In this document: one piece after another, positions 1 to 12,000 of the stretch | Layout of the letters: every line of letters begins with the position of its first letter | Position numbering within the stretch: the first letter of the stretch is position 1 | Assembly (NCBI GenBank): GCA_029891385.1 | Contig: CM057224.1 | Span: 38,011,005-38,075,004 of the forward strand | Direction: 5' to 3' | Source of the DNA: Erythroxylum novogranatense | Lineage: Eukaryota; Streptophyta; Magnoliopsida; Malpighiales; Erythroxylaceae | DNA length: 64,000 bases | Translations under genes and position numbers: made by a program | The notes under the pieces: generated by a model | What the model was told of the DNA's origin: nothing | The model's database searches: none | The model's input: the letters and a program-made list of their open reading frames with translations, nothing else

Positions 1-915
1 CGATGATCTTCATTCGTCGTCATCTTGATGAGGATTAAAAGAGAATACCTCACAATTAAAGATCCAAGTCATTTGTGGAAAAATTTACAAGAAAGATATG
101 ACCACCAAAAGGAAGTTTTACTCCGCTTCGTGATGAATGGAGCGCTTTACGCTTCAAGATTTTAAAAGGTCAATGAGTATAACTCAATTATGTTTAGAAT
201 TGTCTCACAACTACAATTTTGTGGGCAAACAATCACCGAGGAAGATATGTTAGAAAAACATACTCTACCTTCCACGCAAAGAAATGTAACATTGCAACAA
301 CAATATCGAGTCGTGGATTTAAAAATACTCGACCGATTTCATGCCTCCTTGTAGCCGAGAAGAATAATGAACTTTGATGAAAATCATCAATCCCGCCTCA
401 TCGGCGCAGCATTTTTTCGAAGCAAATATTGCAATTGAAATGAAAGAAAAATCATCATGGGCCTAGTCGTGGTCGCGGCCGTGGCCGTGGTCGTGGCCAT
501 GGTCGTAACTACATTCGTGGTCGTGGTCGTGGTCGTGGGCGTGGCGAGGAAGTTATCCATATAACTCTCTTCAAAGAAATACGAGCCACCACAATAACAA
601 GCACCATATTAATGATGTTCATGGAAGTTCTTATAGACTTCGAGATTCTTGCCTTAGATGTGGTACAAAAGGACATTGGGCTAAAGTTTGTCGAGTTCCT
701 GAACATCTATGTCAGTTATACAAAGCATCCTTAAAAGGGAAAGAAAAGGAAGTGAATTTTACTGAACAACACCCTTTAGGTGATTCAACTGACTTTGGTA
801 CTTTTGATTTTGATTTCATTAAGAGTCATAATCCTTCAGATGACTCTACATATCCGAATGCTTGGATTTTACTAATGATTTTGTGGATCGTGACATTGTT
901 GGTGGCGAGTAATTA
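1..915 (+). pseudogene. copia gag remnant with zinc knuckle
   Basis: Gag is the nucleic-acid-binding structural protein of the particle. Broken frames show a gag core resembling copia elements (motif DPSHLWKNLQERYDHQK near 60-110). A low-complexity Arg-Gly stretch encoded by repeated GGTCGTGGCCGTGG units follows at about 465-550. Near 650-692 is a CCHC zinc knuckle (CLRCGTKGHWAKVC), followed by the conserved copia context KASLKGKEKE. Several frameshifts and stops are present. The arginine-rich repeat also opens an antisense ORF, which is not a gene. Confidence 0.8.
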
Positions 916-1099
916 AAATAATGTACTTATGTTTCATTAAGTATTATTATGCTTATTATATCACTCGCTTCAATTGCTTGTTATGTTTTGTTATGTTACT
1001 AGTTTCAATTATGTGATTGTTTTTAAGTTAACATAACATCTCTTTCTCTTTATTTTTGCAATTTTCTCATTAAATTATTTATTTTTATGCGAAGTTTTG

Positions 1100-2460
1100 A
1101 TATGGATCGTTCTGTAAGAGGAGCGGCAAATTATGATAATTTATGCATACCAGATAGTGGCACAACGCACACTATCCCGAAGATAAAAGGTTCTTTTCGT
1201 AATTAAAACCAACAAAACAATTGTGAACACAATATCGGTCCTATAGACTTGATTGAAGGAATTGGCAAGGCCAAGTTCACATTACCAAATGGCACAAAGT
1301 TCTCAATACATGATGCCTTATTTAGCCTAAAGTCTAAAAGAAATTTGTTGAGTTTTAATGATATATATTCTCATAAATATGATACTCGATCAAGAATCGA
1401 GGAAATATGAAATATATGTATCTTACAACCTGTCAATCAGAAAGATAAACATATTGAAAAACTACCAATGCTCCCTCTTGGATTGCATTATACATATATA
1501 AATGTGATGGAATCTAATATGGTAGTTAAAGCAAAACACATTGATCCTTCAATAATCTCTATTTGGCATGATCGTCGGGTCATCCAGATCAACAATGATG
1601 CGAAAATAATTGAGAATACACATGGACATCCATTGAGTAACAAAATGATTACTCAAATAAATAAGAGTCCATGTACATCTTGTTCTCTTGAAAACCGATC
1701 ATAAGGCCATCACCAACTAAAATAAAATTGAATCACCTACTTTTCTTGAACGTATTCAAGGTGATATATGTGGACCCATTCATCCACCATGTGGACCATT
1801 TCGATATTTTATGGTATTGATAGATGCCTCAGCAGATGGTCTCACGTTTGTCTACTATCAACTCGTAATATGGCATTTTCAAGATTTCTTGCACAAATTA
1901 TTAAATTACGAGCACAATTTCTCGACTATACAATAAAGAAAGTCGACTAGATAATTACGGTGAATTCACATCCCAAACTTTCAATGACTATTGTATGTCA
2001 ATGGGATTATGGTCGAGCATCCTGTTGCTCATGTGCATTCTCAAAATGGTTTAGCTGAATCTTTAATTAAACGCCTTCACTTTTATTGCTAGACCATTGA
2101 TGATGAGAACAAAGCTTCCAATTTCAGTATGGGTCATGCAATTTTACATGCCGAGGCATTAATTAGCATCCGACTAAGTACATATCATACATACTCCCCT
2201 ACAACTTGCATTTGGTCAAGAGCCAAATATCTCCCATTTGAGAATTTTTGGTCAGTAGTATATGTGCTATTGCACCACCACAACGTAGTAAAATGGGACC
2301 TCAAAGAAGATTGGGGATATATGTCACTATGAAAGTAAATCTATTATTAGATATCTTGAACCTCAAACGGGTGATATATTTACAAAGACGCTTTTCTGAT
2401 TGTCATTTTGATGAAAATACTTTCCGACATTGGGGAGATAATAAACGGTGATGAAAGAAA
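1100..2460 (+). pseudogene. copia protease and integrase remnant
   Basis: The aspartic protease active site appears as PDSGTTHTI near 1148-1177. About 300 bases on comes the pre-integrase/integrase region. It includes a recognisable stretch matching the copia pattern 'pf-r-yFMVLIDAsSRWSHVCLLSTRN' near 1790-1875 and an integrase C-terminal part near 2130-2450 (for example MGHAILHAEALI and MGPQRRLG). Stops and shifts split it into short ORFs, so it is non-functional. Domain identity rests on recalled copia motifs, not on a search. Confidence 0.75.
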
Positions 2461-2689
2461 TTACATGGTGTGAACCATCATTATCAGATCTTGATCAACG
2501 CACAAAACAATGCGAAATGAAGTGCAAGAATTGTGCATTTGCAAAGAATTGCAAATCAATTACGGATGCTTTCACAGATACAAAAGAGTGACTAAATCAT
2601 TTATACCACCAGAATGCTCCTCGCCGGATTGAAATCCCAAAAGGACAATCGAGAACATGGTCACTCATGAATCTCGACACGCATGAAGC

Positions 2690-4575
2690 GTGGTAGACCA
2701 ATCGGTTCCAAAGATAAAATCCTCGAAAAGAAAAGGAGCAAATATGATTAATGACCCCAAGATAGATAAAAGTGTTCCTCTAGAAACACAAGATGAGGAT
2801 AGTGTCCCAGAAGAGACACAAACTGACATTAATCAAGAAATCGCAATTAATTATATTCACACAAAAGAATTATGGAACCGGAATGATATGAAAGAGATTG
2901 ATGAAATATTTTCTTATGCTATAGCATGTGATATCATCAATGAAAATGAAGATCCCAACCAAGATCTATCATTGAATGTCAAAATAGACATGATTGGGTT
3001 CAATGGAAAGATGCTATTGTTTGAATTAAATTCTCTTAACAAGCGTAATGTGTTTGGACCTATTGTCCTTACACCCCAAAGTGTAAAGCCTGTAGGTTAC
3101 AAATGGGTTTTTGTTCGAAAACGAAATGAGAAAAATGAGATTGTGAGATACAAAGCTCGACTTGTTGCACAAGGTTTTTCTCAAAGACCCGGAATTGACT
3201 ATGAACAAACATACTCTCTGTTATGGATACAATTACGCTTAGATATTTAATCGACTTAATGCTTCTTGAAACCGAAATGCGCCTTATGGATGTTGTTACA
3301 CCACTTACAGACGGATCACTTGATAGTGATATTTACATGAAAATCCTCGAAGGATTCAAATGCCTACAAGATTAAAATCACAACCAAAGGAAATGTATTC
3401 GATCAAATTGCAAAGATCCTTATATGGACTAAAGCAATGCGACGCACGTGGTACAATCGTTTAAGCGAGTATCTATCAAAGAAAGGATATGTAAATAGTC
3501 CTATTTGCCCTTGCATTTTTATAAAGAAAACAACATCCGGATATGTGATTATCGCTGTCTATGTTGACGATTTGAATATCATTGGTACTGCTAAAGAAAT
3601 CCAAGAAACAGCAGTGTACTTAAAGAAGGAATTTGAAATGAAAGATCTTGGAAAAACTAAATATTGTCTTGGTCTGCAAATTGAACATAGACCAAGCGGA
3701 ATCTTTGTGCATCAATCGACATATACAGAAAAGGTATTGAGGCGTTTTAATATGGATAAAGCAACTCCATTAAGTACACCAATGGTTGGTAGATCGCTTA
3801 ATGTTGAGAAAGATCCATTTCGCCCTTGTGAAGAAAACGAAGAAGTTCTTAATTCTGAAACGCCATATCTAAGTGCGATAGGAGCTCTCATGTATCTTGC
3901 TAATTGTCTTAGACACGATATAGCTTTTGTTGTTAATCTATTAGCAAGATTTAGTTCATCTCCTACGAAAAGGCAATCGGAATGGAATTAAACATCTATT
4001 CCGTTATCTTCAAGGTACAATTGATTTGGGATTATTTTACACTAAAATGCAAAACAAGTTTTGGTTGGTTATGCAGATGCAGCAGTTACTTATCGATCCG
4101 CGATAAAGCCGGATCCCAAACCGTTATGTATTTACGTATGGAGGCACTGCAATTTCTTGGCGTTCACGTAAACAAACACTTGTTGCTACTTCTTCAAATC
4201 ATGAAATTATTGCACTTCATGAAACAAGCCGAGAATGTGTATGGTTAAGGTCAATGACGCACCACATTTTAACAACTTGTGGCTTATCGACCAACAAAGA
4301 ACCAACAATCATATTTGAAGACAATGCAAGATGTATCGCTTAAATAAAGGAGGTTATATCAAAAGTGATAGAACCAAACATATCCCTCCAAATTTTTCCA
4401 ATTCACCCAAGATCTCGACAAGAGCAAAGAAATCAACATCCAAAGATATTCAATCAAGCAACAATGTCATGGATCTTTTCACAAAGGCACTTCCTACTAT
4501 ACCTTTCGGAAGCATGTCCACTAGATTGGAATGCGACATCTAAGAAATTTATGAGGAAGAGCTCATTGTGTTAAA
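2690..4575 (+). pseudogene. copia reverse transcriptase and RNase H remnant
   Basis: The first part (2690-3250) carries the copia RT N-terminus: [16 protein letters not shown], then [18 protein letters not shown]. The second ORF (3437-3991) contains the catalytic box VYVDDLNIIG (about 3556-3585), followed by LGLQIE and PYLSAIGALMYLAN. Fragments of RNase H follow to about 4550 in shifted frames (HIPPNF, DLFTKALP). The frame is broken near 3240, 3430, 3990 and 4250. This would have copied element RNA into DNA in the cytoplasmic particle, and it is dead in this copy. Confidence 0.85.
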
Positions 4576-4791
4576 TGAGGAGCGTCTGTGATTCAGACTC
4601 TTTTTCCCTTATCATGGTTTTTATCCCACCGGTTTTTCCCGATAAGGTTTTTAACGAGCAACACCAAATGCGTTTAAAGGCGGAAAAGAGACAATTATGC
4701 CAAGACACCAAGGGGAGTGTTATAAAAGATAGAAATAATATGGTGTACTACTAATTGTAGACGCACCATTTCATAGTTATTAGACATATGG

Positions 4792-4946
4792 ATTGGTTAG
4801 GTTTTACCTAACACAAGAATGAGGTAGATAGTTATTGGTTAGGTTTTACCTAACACAAGAATGAGTAGATAGTTATTGGTTAGGTTTTACCTAACACAAG
4901 AATGAGGTAGATGGGTTATTGGTTAGGTTTTACCTAACACAATAAC
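4792..4946 (+). repeat. Four tandem ~42-bp repeats with hairpins, LTR enhancer-like
   Basis: Copies begin at 4792, 4834, 4875 and 4918 (42, 41, 43 and about 29 bp). Each carries the 17-base palindrome GTTAGGTTTTACCTAAC, a 7-bp stem on a TTT loop. ACCTAAC is the AC-III type element recognised by R2R3-MYB factors in phenylpropanoid promoters, so every hairpin holds two inverted AC cores. A further GTTAGGT lies at 4974-4980. The array sits about 50-200 bp upstream of the TATA box, which suggests a transcriptional control region. Confidence 0.8.
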
Positions 4947-4993
4947 ATATATGGAGTAGGTGATCACATGTGTGTTAGGTGGTTAAAATGTAC

Positions 4994-5002
4994 TATAAAT
5001 AG
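4994..5002 (+). promoter_or_regulatory. TATA box of copia LTR
   Basis: TATAAATAG lies inside the LTR, downstream of the repeat array and about 95 bp before the LTR end. That is the normal place for the start of retrotransposon transcription. Confidence 0.7.
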
Positions 5003-5095
5003 AAGAGTTCACTTGATGTAAGATACACCATTTTTTCATAAGAAGAATTCTCCTCTCCCAAATATTCTTTCAAGTTTAGTTTCAGTTTTATAACA

Positions 5096-5841
5096 GTTTG
5101 GAGAATTTATTTGTTCTTTGTTTAGCTGCTAATGTTGCTACTGAAAAAATGTTTACGTTTGTGAACTTTCGTAAATTTTGCACATGTGATAGGTTAAAAT
5201 AAGAAAATTTGAATACTATATGCCTTGGTCCTACCAATTGAAAATTATGGATAAAGATAAACCCTTTAAAGACTTTTATGTTTTGCTTTTTATAGTGGTC
5301 GTATCTCTCTTTGTCGGGTTATTTGAGGAAACACTCAATTTTGTTGAAATCTGAAACGAGTATGAGAAAGTGATAAAACTAAGGGCGGTAGATTAGAGCA
5401 GACAACTTGGAATAAATAAAACTTTTGTCATTTTTCCCAGGGTTTGGCTCTTGTTCTGGTTTGCATTTGTCGGAACATTCAACCAATGTTATCTGCTTCG
5501 ATGGGCCGAACTGGTAGCTTCTAGTAGTTTGATTGAGTCATTTGACGAACGAGACAATCGAACGGAAGTTGACCATAGAAAAATTTCCAGCCAACTCAAG
5601 CATGAACCACTGGGCATCGGCAATGCTTGGTTCTCATGTTGATAGTTGTCGTTCTAACTTTAACATTAAAAATTAGAAAAGCTGGGTGCTTTGAGTGGCT
5701 CCTTGACATTCATAGATAATAGGCCAGGGGCCGAAAGGACTTCCTTTTCCTTTATCCTTTCAAACAGGGACCAACGTGGTTTCGTTCGATTTGTGGCCAT
5801 GCTTATGCTGCTTTAATTTATGCTAAGGCAATTGTGTTGAC
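5096..5841. other. Intergenic, no gene seen
   Basis: AT-rich sequence without a credible coding exon. The short plus-strand ORF at 5451-5642 has no recognisable motif. Confidence 0.5.
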
Positions 5842-5850
5842 AGAATTCTC

Positions 5851-6147
5851 TTTTTTTTTTTTTTTGTTACAATGAAGACAAAATCAAAAGAAATTAACTA
5901 AATCAGGGCATCGCAGTCCGCCGTTTCCAATCAATCCCTATGTATCAGCATTAGAGAGAGAATCGAAGGGTCCCAAAATATGTGGGTGTCTGGGCTTGCC
6001 ATCCCTGCAAGGTGTGCCAGATGATCCACGCATTAGTTCCCTTCACGGAGTACGTGCGTGAGTTGCACCTCCCAATCCCGTAGTAAAAGTTCTCGAGTAC
6101 CTGACAGCAAAATGTGAGGAACACCAATAGCGTTTTATATATATAAT
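5851..6147 (-). mobile_element. 5'-truncated LINE tail with poly(A)
   Basis: Read on the minus strand, it contains the end of a LINE RNase H domain: LRDWEVQLTHVLREGN, then after an in-frame stop CVDHLAHLAG. A 3' UTR and a 15-base poly(A) tail follow (poly-T at 5851-5865 on the plus strand). A 9-bp direct repeat AGAATTCTC flanks it at 5842-5850 and 6148-6156, fitting a target-site duplication from target-primed reverse transcription. It is far shorter than a full LINE and therefore 5'-truncated. Confidence 0.75.
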
Positions 6148-6185
6148 AGAATTCTCATATCTATTAAAACTCATAATTACTAGTG

Positions 6186-6236
<51 letters not shown>
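6186..6236. repeat. (TA)n microsatellite
   Basis: About 25 uninterrupted TA units. Shorter TA runs occur at about 6508-6528 and 61797-61816. Confidence 0.95.
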
Positions 6237-6239
<3 letters not shown>

Positions 6240-8600
6240 TCATAATTTAATCGCTAATATTTCTCCTACATAAAAATTAAATCATCCTTCCTTATCTCAA
6301 ATAAAAGTCTATAATATGGTATAGTTAACCTAATTTAGCATTGGATCAATTAACCTAATTTAATGTTGCGTTAAGTCTATTAAAGAAATAAAGTACATGT
6401 AAATTTTATATTTTCTTATCAACTTAGCACCCAAACTTGATGCATTATAATTTTTCAATTGGCTGAGGAAAATGTACCATATTCATACGGCTACAATGTA
6501 ATGACAATTATATATATATATATATATTTATAGGATTCTTAATTTTCTTAACAGTAAAGCATGCTTCTCACATTTATTCTTGGCGTCCTTATTTGATTAT
6601 ACCTAAGATAATCAAGTAATTATGATATTAAATGATTTATGATCAATTGAAATTAGGAATATTGTTTTATGTGCTTACCCCATTCTGCAAAGTTAACGAG
6701 TCTACACCTCTCCATGGTTTCTAGTTTTTCGACGATTCCAGTGTTCAACATGCTTTCAATTTTTTTTTCTGAGAATTTTAATCAAATTATTTTTTATTCA
6801 TTTAATAGATTTGATTAAAAAGATGTAGTTTCTGGATTTAAAATTTTATTTTAAAACTATTATATATTCCAAATTTACTTTTGAACTTTGTAAATTACTT
6901 TTTAATTTTTTTTAAAAATGACATACTATTAGGATGAATATATGCAATAGATGTACATAGGCTTCAACTTGAATTCGGCTAATATTGCTCAAACTTGATT
7001 TGAAGATCATACTCTCTAATTGACAATTTGACTCAATCCAACTCATCAAAGATTTGAACTGTTCTCAGTCTCATCAATATTTTTGATATTACCCTCTCCG
7101 TTGAATTTATTAGACATGAGAGATAACAAACATGAGAAGTAGAGGGTAAAAATACAGAGCACGAGAAATAAATAGCATGAAAATAATTACGAACGGTACA
7201 AATGAATGATAATGAAAATGAAAGAGAGACATAAAGAAATGAATTCATTGACTTGATTCAAGCCCTTTTTATTTTGTCGTGCCTAAATATGTATCACACA
7301 GCATAAGTTTAAAAAAATAAGAACTTAAAACTAACGTCCGAGAGAGATGATGACGTATGAACTAAAGGAACAATACCCTCTAATTTTTTTAATCTCATTT
7401 TGCTTCTACTTCCATCCAATTATTTTCACCGATTTTATTTTATTTTATAAGTTATGAATGTTATATTATTTTCAGTTGAAATTATTAATTAAATTTTAAA
7501 TAATATGTTTATATTATATGTTCTAATCCAAAATTTTGCATAATGTTACTATTTTTATACTTCTAAAATTTAGGACGATATTTTGTAATTTTAAGTTAGT
7601 TGGTATTTTGTAATGATTAATCCGTTCAATCGTAAAAATCTCGAACTATTTAACTTTTAGTTTGATTTTAATTTTCTGGTTCAATTTACTTAAACTCTTA
7701 TTGTTAAATTCTAATTGATTAATTAATTAATTATCGTAAATTAGTAAATTCTTATAAATTTATTTTTATTTAAAGATATCCTTTTAAATCAAAATTCAAA
7801 ATCTTCAATAAATAAAGACAATTTTTTCAATTATATTTAAATTCTTTAATTTTATTTAATATTTAGTCGATTTTATGATGTTTAATATCAATTAAACCTT
7901 TTAAACCTTAAGTGTCTTGTTAGTTTAACTTTCAGTCTAATTTTTAAAACATCGATATTTTGCTATAATTTAGATCAATAGTCAAGGGATGAACACCTCT
8001 TTTAAAACATAAGTTACCAAATTCAAGTAATACCTCCTTAGAAAATAAAAAGATAATGAAGTTACCTTACTCCGTATATATTTTCTCTAGAGAGGAAGAT
8101 TATGCAATTTTCTTTATACTCTAAATATGATAAAAAACCTTTTGCCTTTAATTAATTTAAGGGGTCAATTGCTTAAAATGGACTCTACTTGGTCATGGAA
8201 CTAGAGAAAAAGCCAATGAGGATATCTCTAGAATTGATCATGAAGCCTGAAAGAAGACGGGAAGAAGGCACCTATCAGCTCAAATTTACAAACCCAATCT
8301 GGTCCCAACGATTTAAGAGAGAAGCCGTTTCCTCGACACAAGGACGAACTCTGCTACCCAAAATAAGCATATTTGGTTGGAGGTCAGTATTACGAATACT
8401 TCACTTGCATCGAACAAGTCAGATGCGCAATGAGCTCACCTCTTTCACATTCTTTACAACATGGATTGTAAGCATACCTTTTCACGTGCAAGCTTTACTG
8501 TAATTATTTCACCTTTGTCACTTCAATTGTCGTGGTCCAGAGTCCAGGGTCCTAGACAAAGAAAACGGAACAATATTTCGGATTATTTTAAGACACTTTT
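6237..8600. other. AT-rich intergenic, no gene seen
   Basis: Low-complexity AT-rich sequence. ORFs at 7033-7248 (minus) and 8189-8503 (plus) lack any recognisable motif or context and are not annotated. I see no repeat boundaries. Confidence 0.5.
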
Positions 8601-8750
8601 CACTCAGCTACTCATCTTTGCAGGCATATGCCTCTCATCCACCAAATGCTTGATGTGGCCTTCAGATCGTCAGAGAAGGTTACAATACAGTCAAACGTAT
8701 GCCAAATTATCAGTGATCTATATGCGCCTATATCTACAACATCATTCAGT

Positions 8751-8756
8751 TTTATT
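8751..8756 (-). terminator. Poly(A) signal AATAAA of the membrane-protein gene
   Basis: TTTATT on the plus strand reads AATAAA on the minus strand, about 125 bases beyond the stop codon of the gene ending at 8881. This is a plausible plant polyadenylation signal. Confidence 0.4.
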
Positions 8757-8880
8757 TCACAATTACAAAACAGAAGCTTACATGAGATCAGCAGAAAACA
8801 AAGAGCTCTAAGTAACCATGTGATCAAGTTATATGTTTCTTCCTGCAGCTACCTAGAGACATATCTAGTGAGAAAGGGGT

Positions 8881-11258
8881 TCACGGCCCAGTCTTAGAAA
8901 GTAAATGCCAATGGAGCATATGGACTACCTTTGGCAACGTTGGATATGTAAGAGCACCAAGTATAAACCAGTTGAGGCTCAAGAGGACAACGGCATCAGA
9001 AGCAGGTCTGTTCCTCATATTAGAGAATAACTGAACCACACTTTGCAATGACATGACAACTACACCGAAGAGAGCTACCACAAGAGGCACGCAAGGATCC
9101 TCAGCTTCCCAGATGATCATTCCAACCAAGAGTGATAATACTGCACTGAAAAGGGACTGTGATGCAGCTTTTCGTCTTCGGTTCAAAGACTCGTTCCTGT
9201 CCATTTGCTGTGAGAAACATCCTGGGATAAGCACCTCTTCTTTGCTCTTGCATTCAGTTCCCCAGGCATCTTTGTGCATCATCCGTTTACTTGCTTCATA
9301 ATCAGATCTCCATGATGGTATCCCATACAAAATGTCAGATGTGCGAGCAATGTCCGTGTTTTTTGTGTTGTCTGAGATGTCGTCATCTTTAAAGTCCCAC
9401 AAGTCCTTGCGCTGAATTGCCTTCAGCTGAAGATTTTCAACCTTCAGATGCCGCAACTGTTAGAAGGGACAAATGTAAAGGTATAAATGGTCGTGCTTGT
9501 ATATGAATATTTAGTAGCAATCAAATGTTTACAAAAGCAAAAAATCTTTCAGCATAAGCTGAGTCATAACGCTGATTATGGAGGACACAGAATGAGCTAC
9601 AATATTGTGTCTTCAAAATGTAATAATCCAGAATTTGTTTGTCTTGATATCCTGTTGATGTTTGTGCCTCGACTTTTACTTAAACAAAGTCAAATGAACT
9701 ATCAGCTTATGCTCCGAACCATTTAAATGTTGCCTACTTTCGAACTAAAAAGGGAAGGAATGAGATAGCAAGATGTCTATCCAGGATTCAAGTAAATGAT
9801 AGCCCTTACTACTGAAAAACTTTCAAATTTAGTAGCAGAAAGTCAAAATTAAATGATAAAAGAGAAGTTTTATGCCGTCGGCAGTGTGAGTAACCACCAA
9901 AAGGAGACGAGGTGCAAAAACAAAAAGCAGGGCAATTGCAGAAGAAAATATACAAGCAACAGGTAGTGCCGAGTTTCAACAGGGTATCTCCTCCATCTTC
10001 ATTTTCACTTTTTACTTGATATGATATACAGAATCATTTAGCGCAGGTGGCATAAACGAGAAAAGTACTGGCAGTTGATAAGAGCCAATTCAATAAGCCT
10101 TCAAAGGTTGTCATAGATTGCCCTTCTTAATAATTACTGGCAGTATATGGTAGTAAAGTATTACAGTTGTAAGCATCAAGCAGTCTCCAACGAAAACAAA
10201 GTTGCAATGTAAACAACACAATCAAGAGGGGATTCAAGATAAATTAGCACTATCAAGGAGAAGAACTTTCACCTCATGCTCTAGCAGTTCAATCTGGGCA
10301 ATGACCCTGTCATTTTCTTCGTCAAATTCTGCTAATATTGATTCCAAAATTTCACGTTCTTTAATGGCTATTTGAAGCTGGTTTTGAACTTCATTCTTGC
10401 GGTGGACAAGATCACTCACGACATTTTGCATCTCATGTAAGTTCTGCTCCAACTGAAAATTGTGGCAGGAGAGCATGGAATTATAAAACCAAAATCAACC
10501 AAAGTTCACTCACTCTAAGTTACAATCAAGTTAATCAAGGCACAAGGATGGAAAGATTTTTCCTCTCCAAAGAGTAACTTTATCTAAGTATTTGGTTAAA
10601 ACCATTAACCAATTTCTAAATGCTGAAAACAATAATTTGAAATCTCTTGAAAACACTCACAACAACTAAAGATACAAGCATGAGAAGAACTCGTGTAGTA
10701 AGCCGAAGAAACACTAATGAAAACTAACCAGCCTCTCCCTTTGCAGGGCAGTCACTATACGTTCAGGAAGAGCAACAAGAGCGATTGTGCAAATAATTGT
10801 CTTGCGTAAAATATCCAGATGCACGCTGATTGCGGTTTTCACCAGATCAATCCAAGTTTGGATCATAACTAGAAGAAGTGTCAGGCTGAACATGAATACA
10901 GACTTGCATACCGCAAGAGGCTTCAAAGCCAAGGTAAATAGGGCAGCCATCAACTCTGGATATAGCAGTTTCAGATTCACCAGTAACAGCAGATTTATTT
11001 TCTTCTATTCTTCATTTACATGCTCATATAAGCTGCATCAATGTTCAAGAACAGTCTGTTTAAGACTTTAAGTAATATCCTAAAAAATTTCCCAGGAGAA
11101 TATACATTTCTATAAATAATAAAAAGTTAACAGATTTTATTTGACTTCTGCTTGGCAAAGTTAAAAGGAGAGCAAACGGCAAAACAAAAACCAATCCAAA
11201 ATTGTTAAAAGTTTTGCTATGTAAAACAGAAGCGCAGAGCTACCTCTAGTCTATGCAT
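8881..11258 (-). CDS. Membrane and coiled-coil protein of unknown function, 4 coding exons
   Basis: Coding exons (plus-strand coordinates) are 11244-11258, 10729-10953, 10273-10452 and 8881-9456, giving 331 residues. All introns fit GT-AG and keep phase 0. Residues 1-80 hold two to three hydrophobic helices (LMAALFTLALKPLAVC..., FMFSLTLLLVMIQTWIDL, TIICTIALVALP). Residues about 76-150 form a charged coiled coil (LEQNLHEMQNVVSDLVHRKN... through ELLEHELRHLKVENLQLK). A polar linker follows, then a second membrane block near the C-terminus (LFSAVLSLLVGMIIWEAEDP, VPLVVALFGVVVMS, LLSLNWFILGALTYP). I recall similar uncharacterised plant proteins with this helix / coiled-coil / helix layout but cannot name the family. 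The start MHRLE is chosen because it is the only ATG reading through the exon junction. The next Met, at the start of exon 2 (MAALF), is an alternative. It probably sits in an internal membrane, with no function assigned. Confidence 0.75.
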
Positions 11259-12000
11259 TTTTGAGAGATGAAATCCCACTGTCCCACATGCTCCAAGAAG
11301 TTAAATGCTCTTTCTGAGGAGGGCTGTAGAACAAATTGACAACCGTGAAGAAAGTTCCAAAAAGAGATAAAAATACGCATATCAGAAATAAAGGCGAGTA
11401 TTTCCTCAAGATTGTGTTCCGTTACTGTTTCACTAGTTAATCATCTACTTGGATTTCTGTTATGTTGCATCAATCTGTTACGTAATCAGCAATTGGTGCT
11501 CCTTTAGAATACAGAATGAAAACTTCAATCGTTCTTTTGATTAAAAGAGTTTCATAATGCTATACAAAACAATCGATACTAAAAAGCCCAATTATCATAA
11601 CAAAAGAAATCCTTTGGTTGCATTCTTCTTGCTTGATCATGAAAATATTATGGTCACATCCAACCAGAAAAAAGAAAAACAAAAACATGAAAGCAATTAA
11701 GAACACAAGAAAAGGATATATAAACTGCATGTATCTTTAAGTGAACTATTAACTAGGGATGAAGAGAAGAAAGAAACTGAGAGAAAGGGAAGGTTAAAGA
11801 GGACACTGATTGGAAGCTTAAAGGAGTACTTACTTGAGCAAACTGAGCAACGGCAGTAAGATAAACGAACGGGAAAAAGCAGAGCGTACTCCGGAGTTGA
11901 AAGTTTGCATCTTTTTGAGGGAAAAAGAGGAGACATAAGGAGCAAGGTGGCAGCAAGAGCTTTGCCATGGCTGACACCTGGAGCAGCAGAAACATTAATT
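11259..12000 (-). other. 5' leader exons of the membrane-protein gene
   Basis: On the minus strand, exon bases 11259-11323 precede the ATG and are bounded by an acceptor (CTACAG). A likely first exon ends at 11834 with a strong donor GTAAGT and contains an ATG-led frame (MAKLLLPPCSLCLLFF..., start near 11969). That frame runs into a stop when joined to the next exon, so it reads best as an upstream ORF in a spliced leader. If splicing differs, it could instead be a true signal-like N-terminus. Confidence 0.4.

Larger units (their letters stand above)
1..5095 (+). mobile_element. Decayed Ty1/copia retrotransposon, 5' end outside window
   Basis: Remnants of gag, protease, integrase, reverse transcriptase and RNase H follow in the copia order (integrase before reverse transcriptase) on the plus strand. 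They end in a purine tract and a 378-bp 3' LTR (4718-5095). The reading frame is broken throughout by stops and frameshifts, so the copy cannot encode its own proteins. The 5' LTR and the start of gag lie before base 1, so target duplications cannot be checked. Confidence 0.9.
4718..5095 (+). repeat. 3' LTR of the first copia element
   Basis: It starts TGTTATAA and ends TTATAACA, an 8-bp perfect inverted terminal repeat, and lies directly behind a purine tract (AAGGGGAG, 4710-4717). It contains a TATA box and four tandem repeats. Its length of 378 bp is short, as usual for copia elements. With the 5' LTR outside the window, the boundary rests on the TG...CA ends and the purine tract. Confidence 0.85.

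Noticed and set aside
509..706. Antisense ORF ending in Pro-Arg repeats
   Set aside because: Shadow of the Arg-Gly repeat in copia gag on the other strand.
4792..4946. CRISPR-like look of regular repeats with spacers
   Set aside because: Units are contiguous tandem copies without unique spacers, inside an LTR of a plant retrotransposon.
8628..8897. 89-codon plus-strand ORF behind a good splice-acceptor sequence
   Set aside because: It overlaps the likely 3' UTR and poly(A) signal of the minus-strand gene, and no partner exon or known motif was found. It is the best of the rejected exons.
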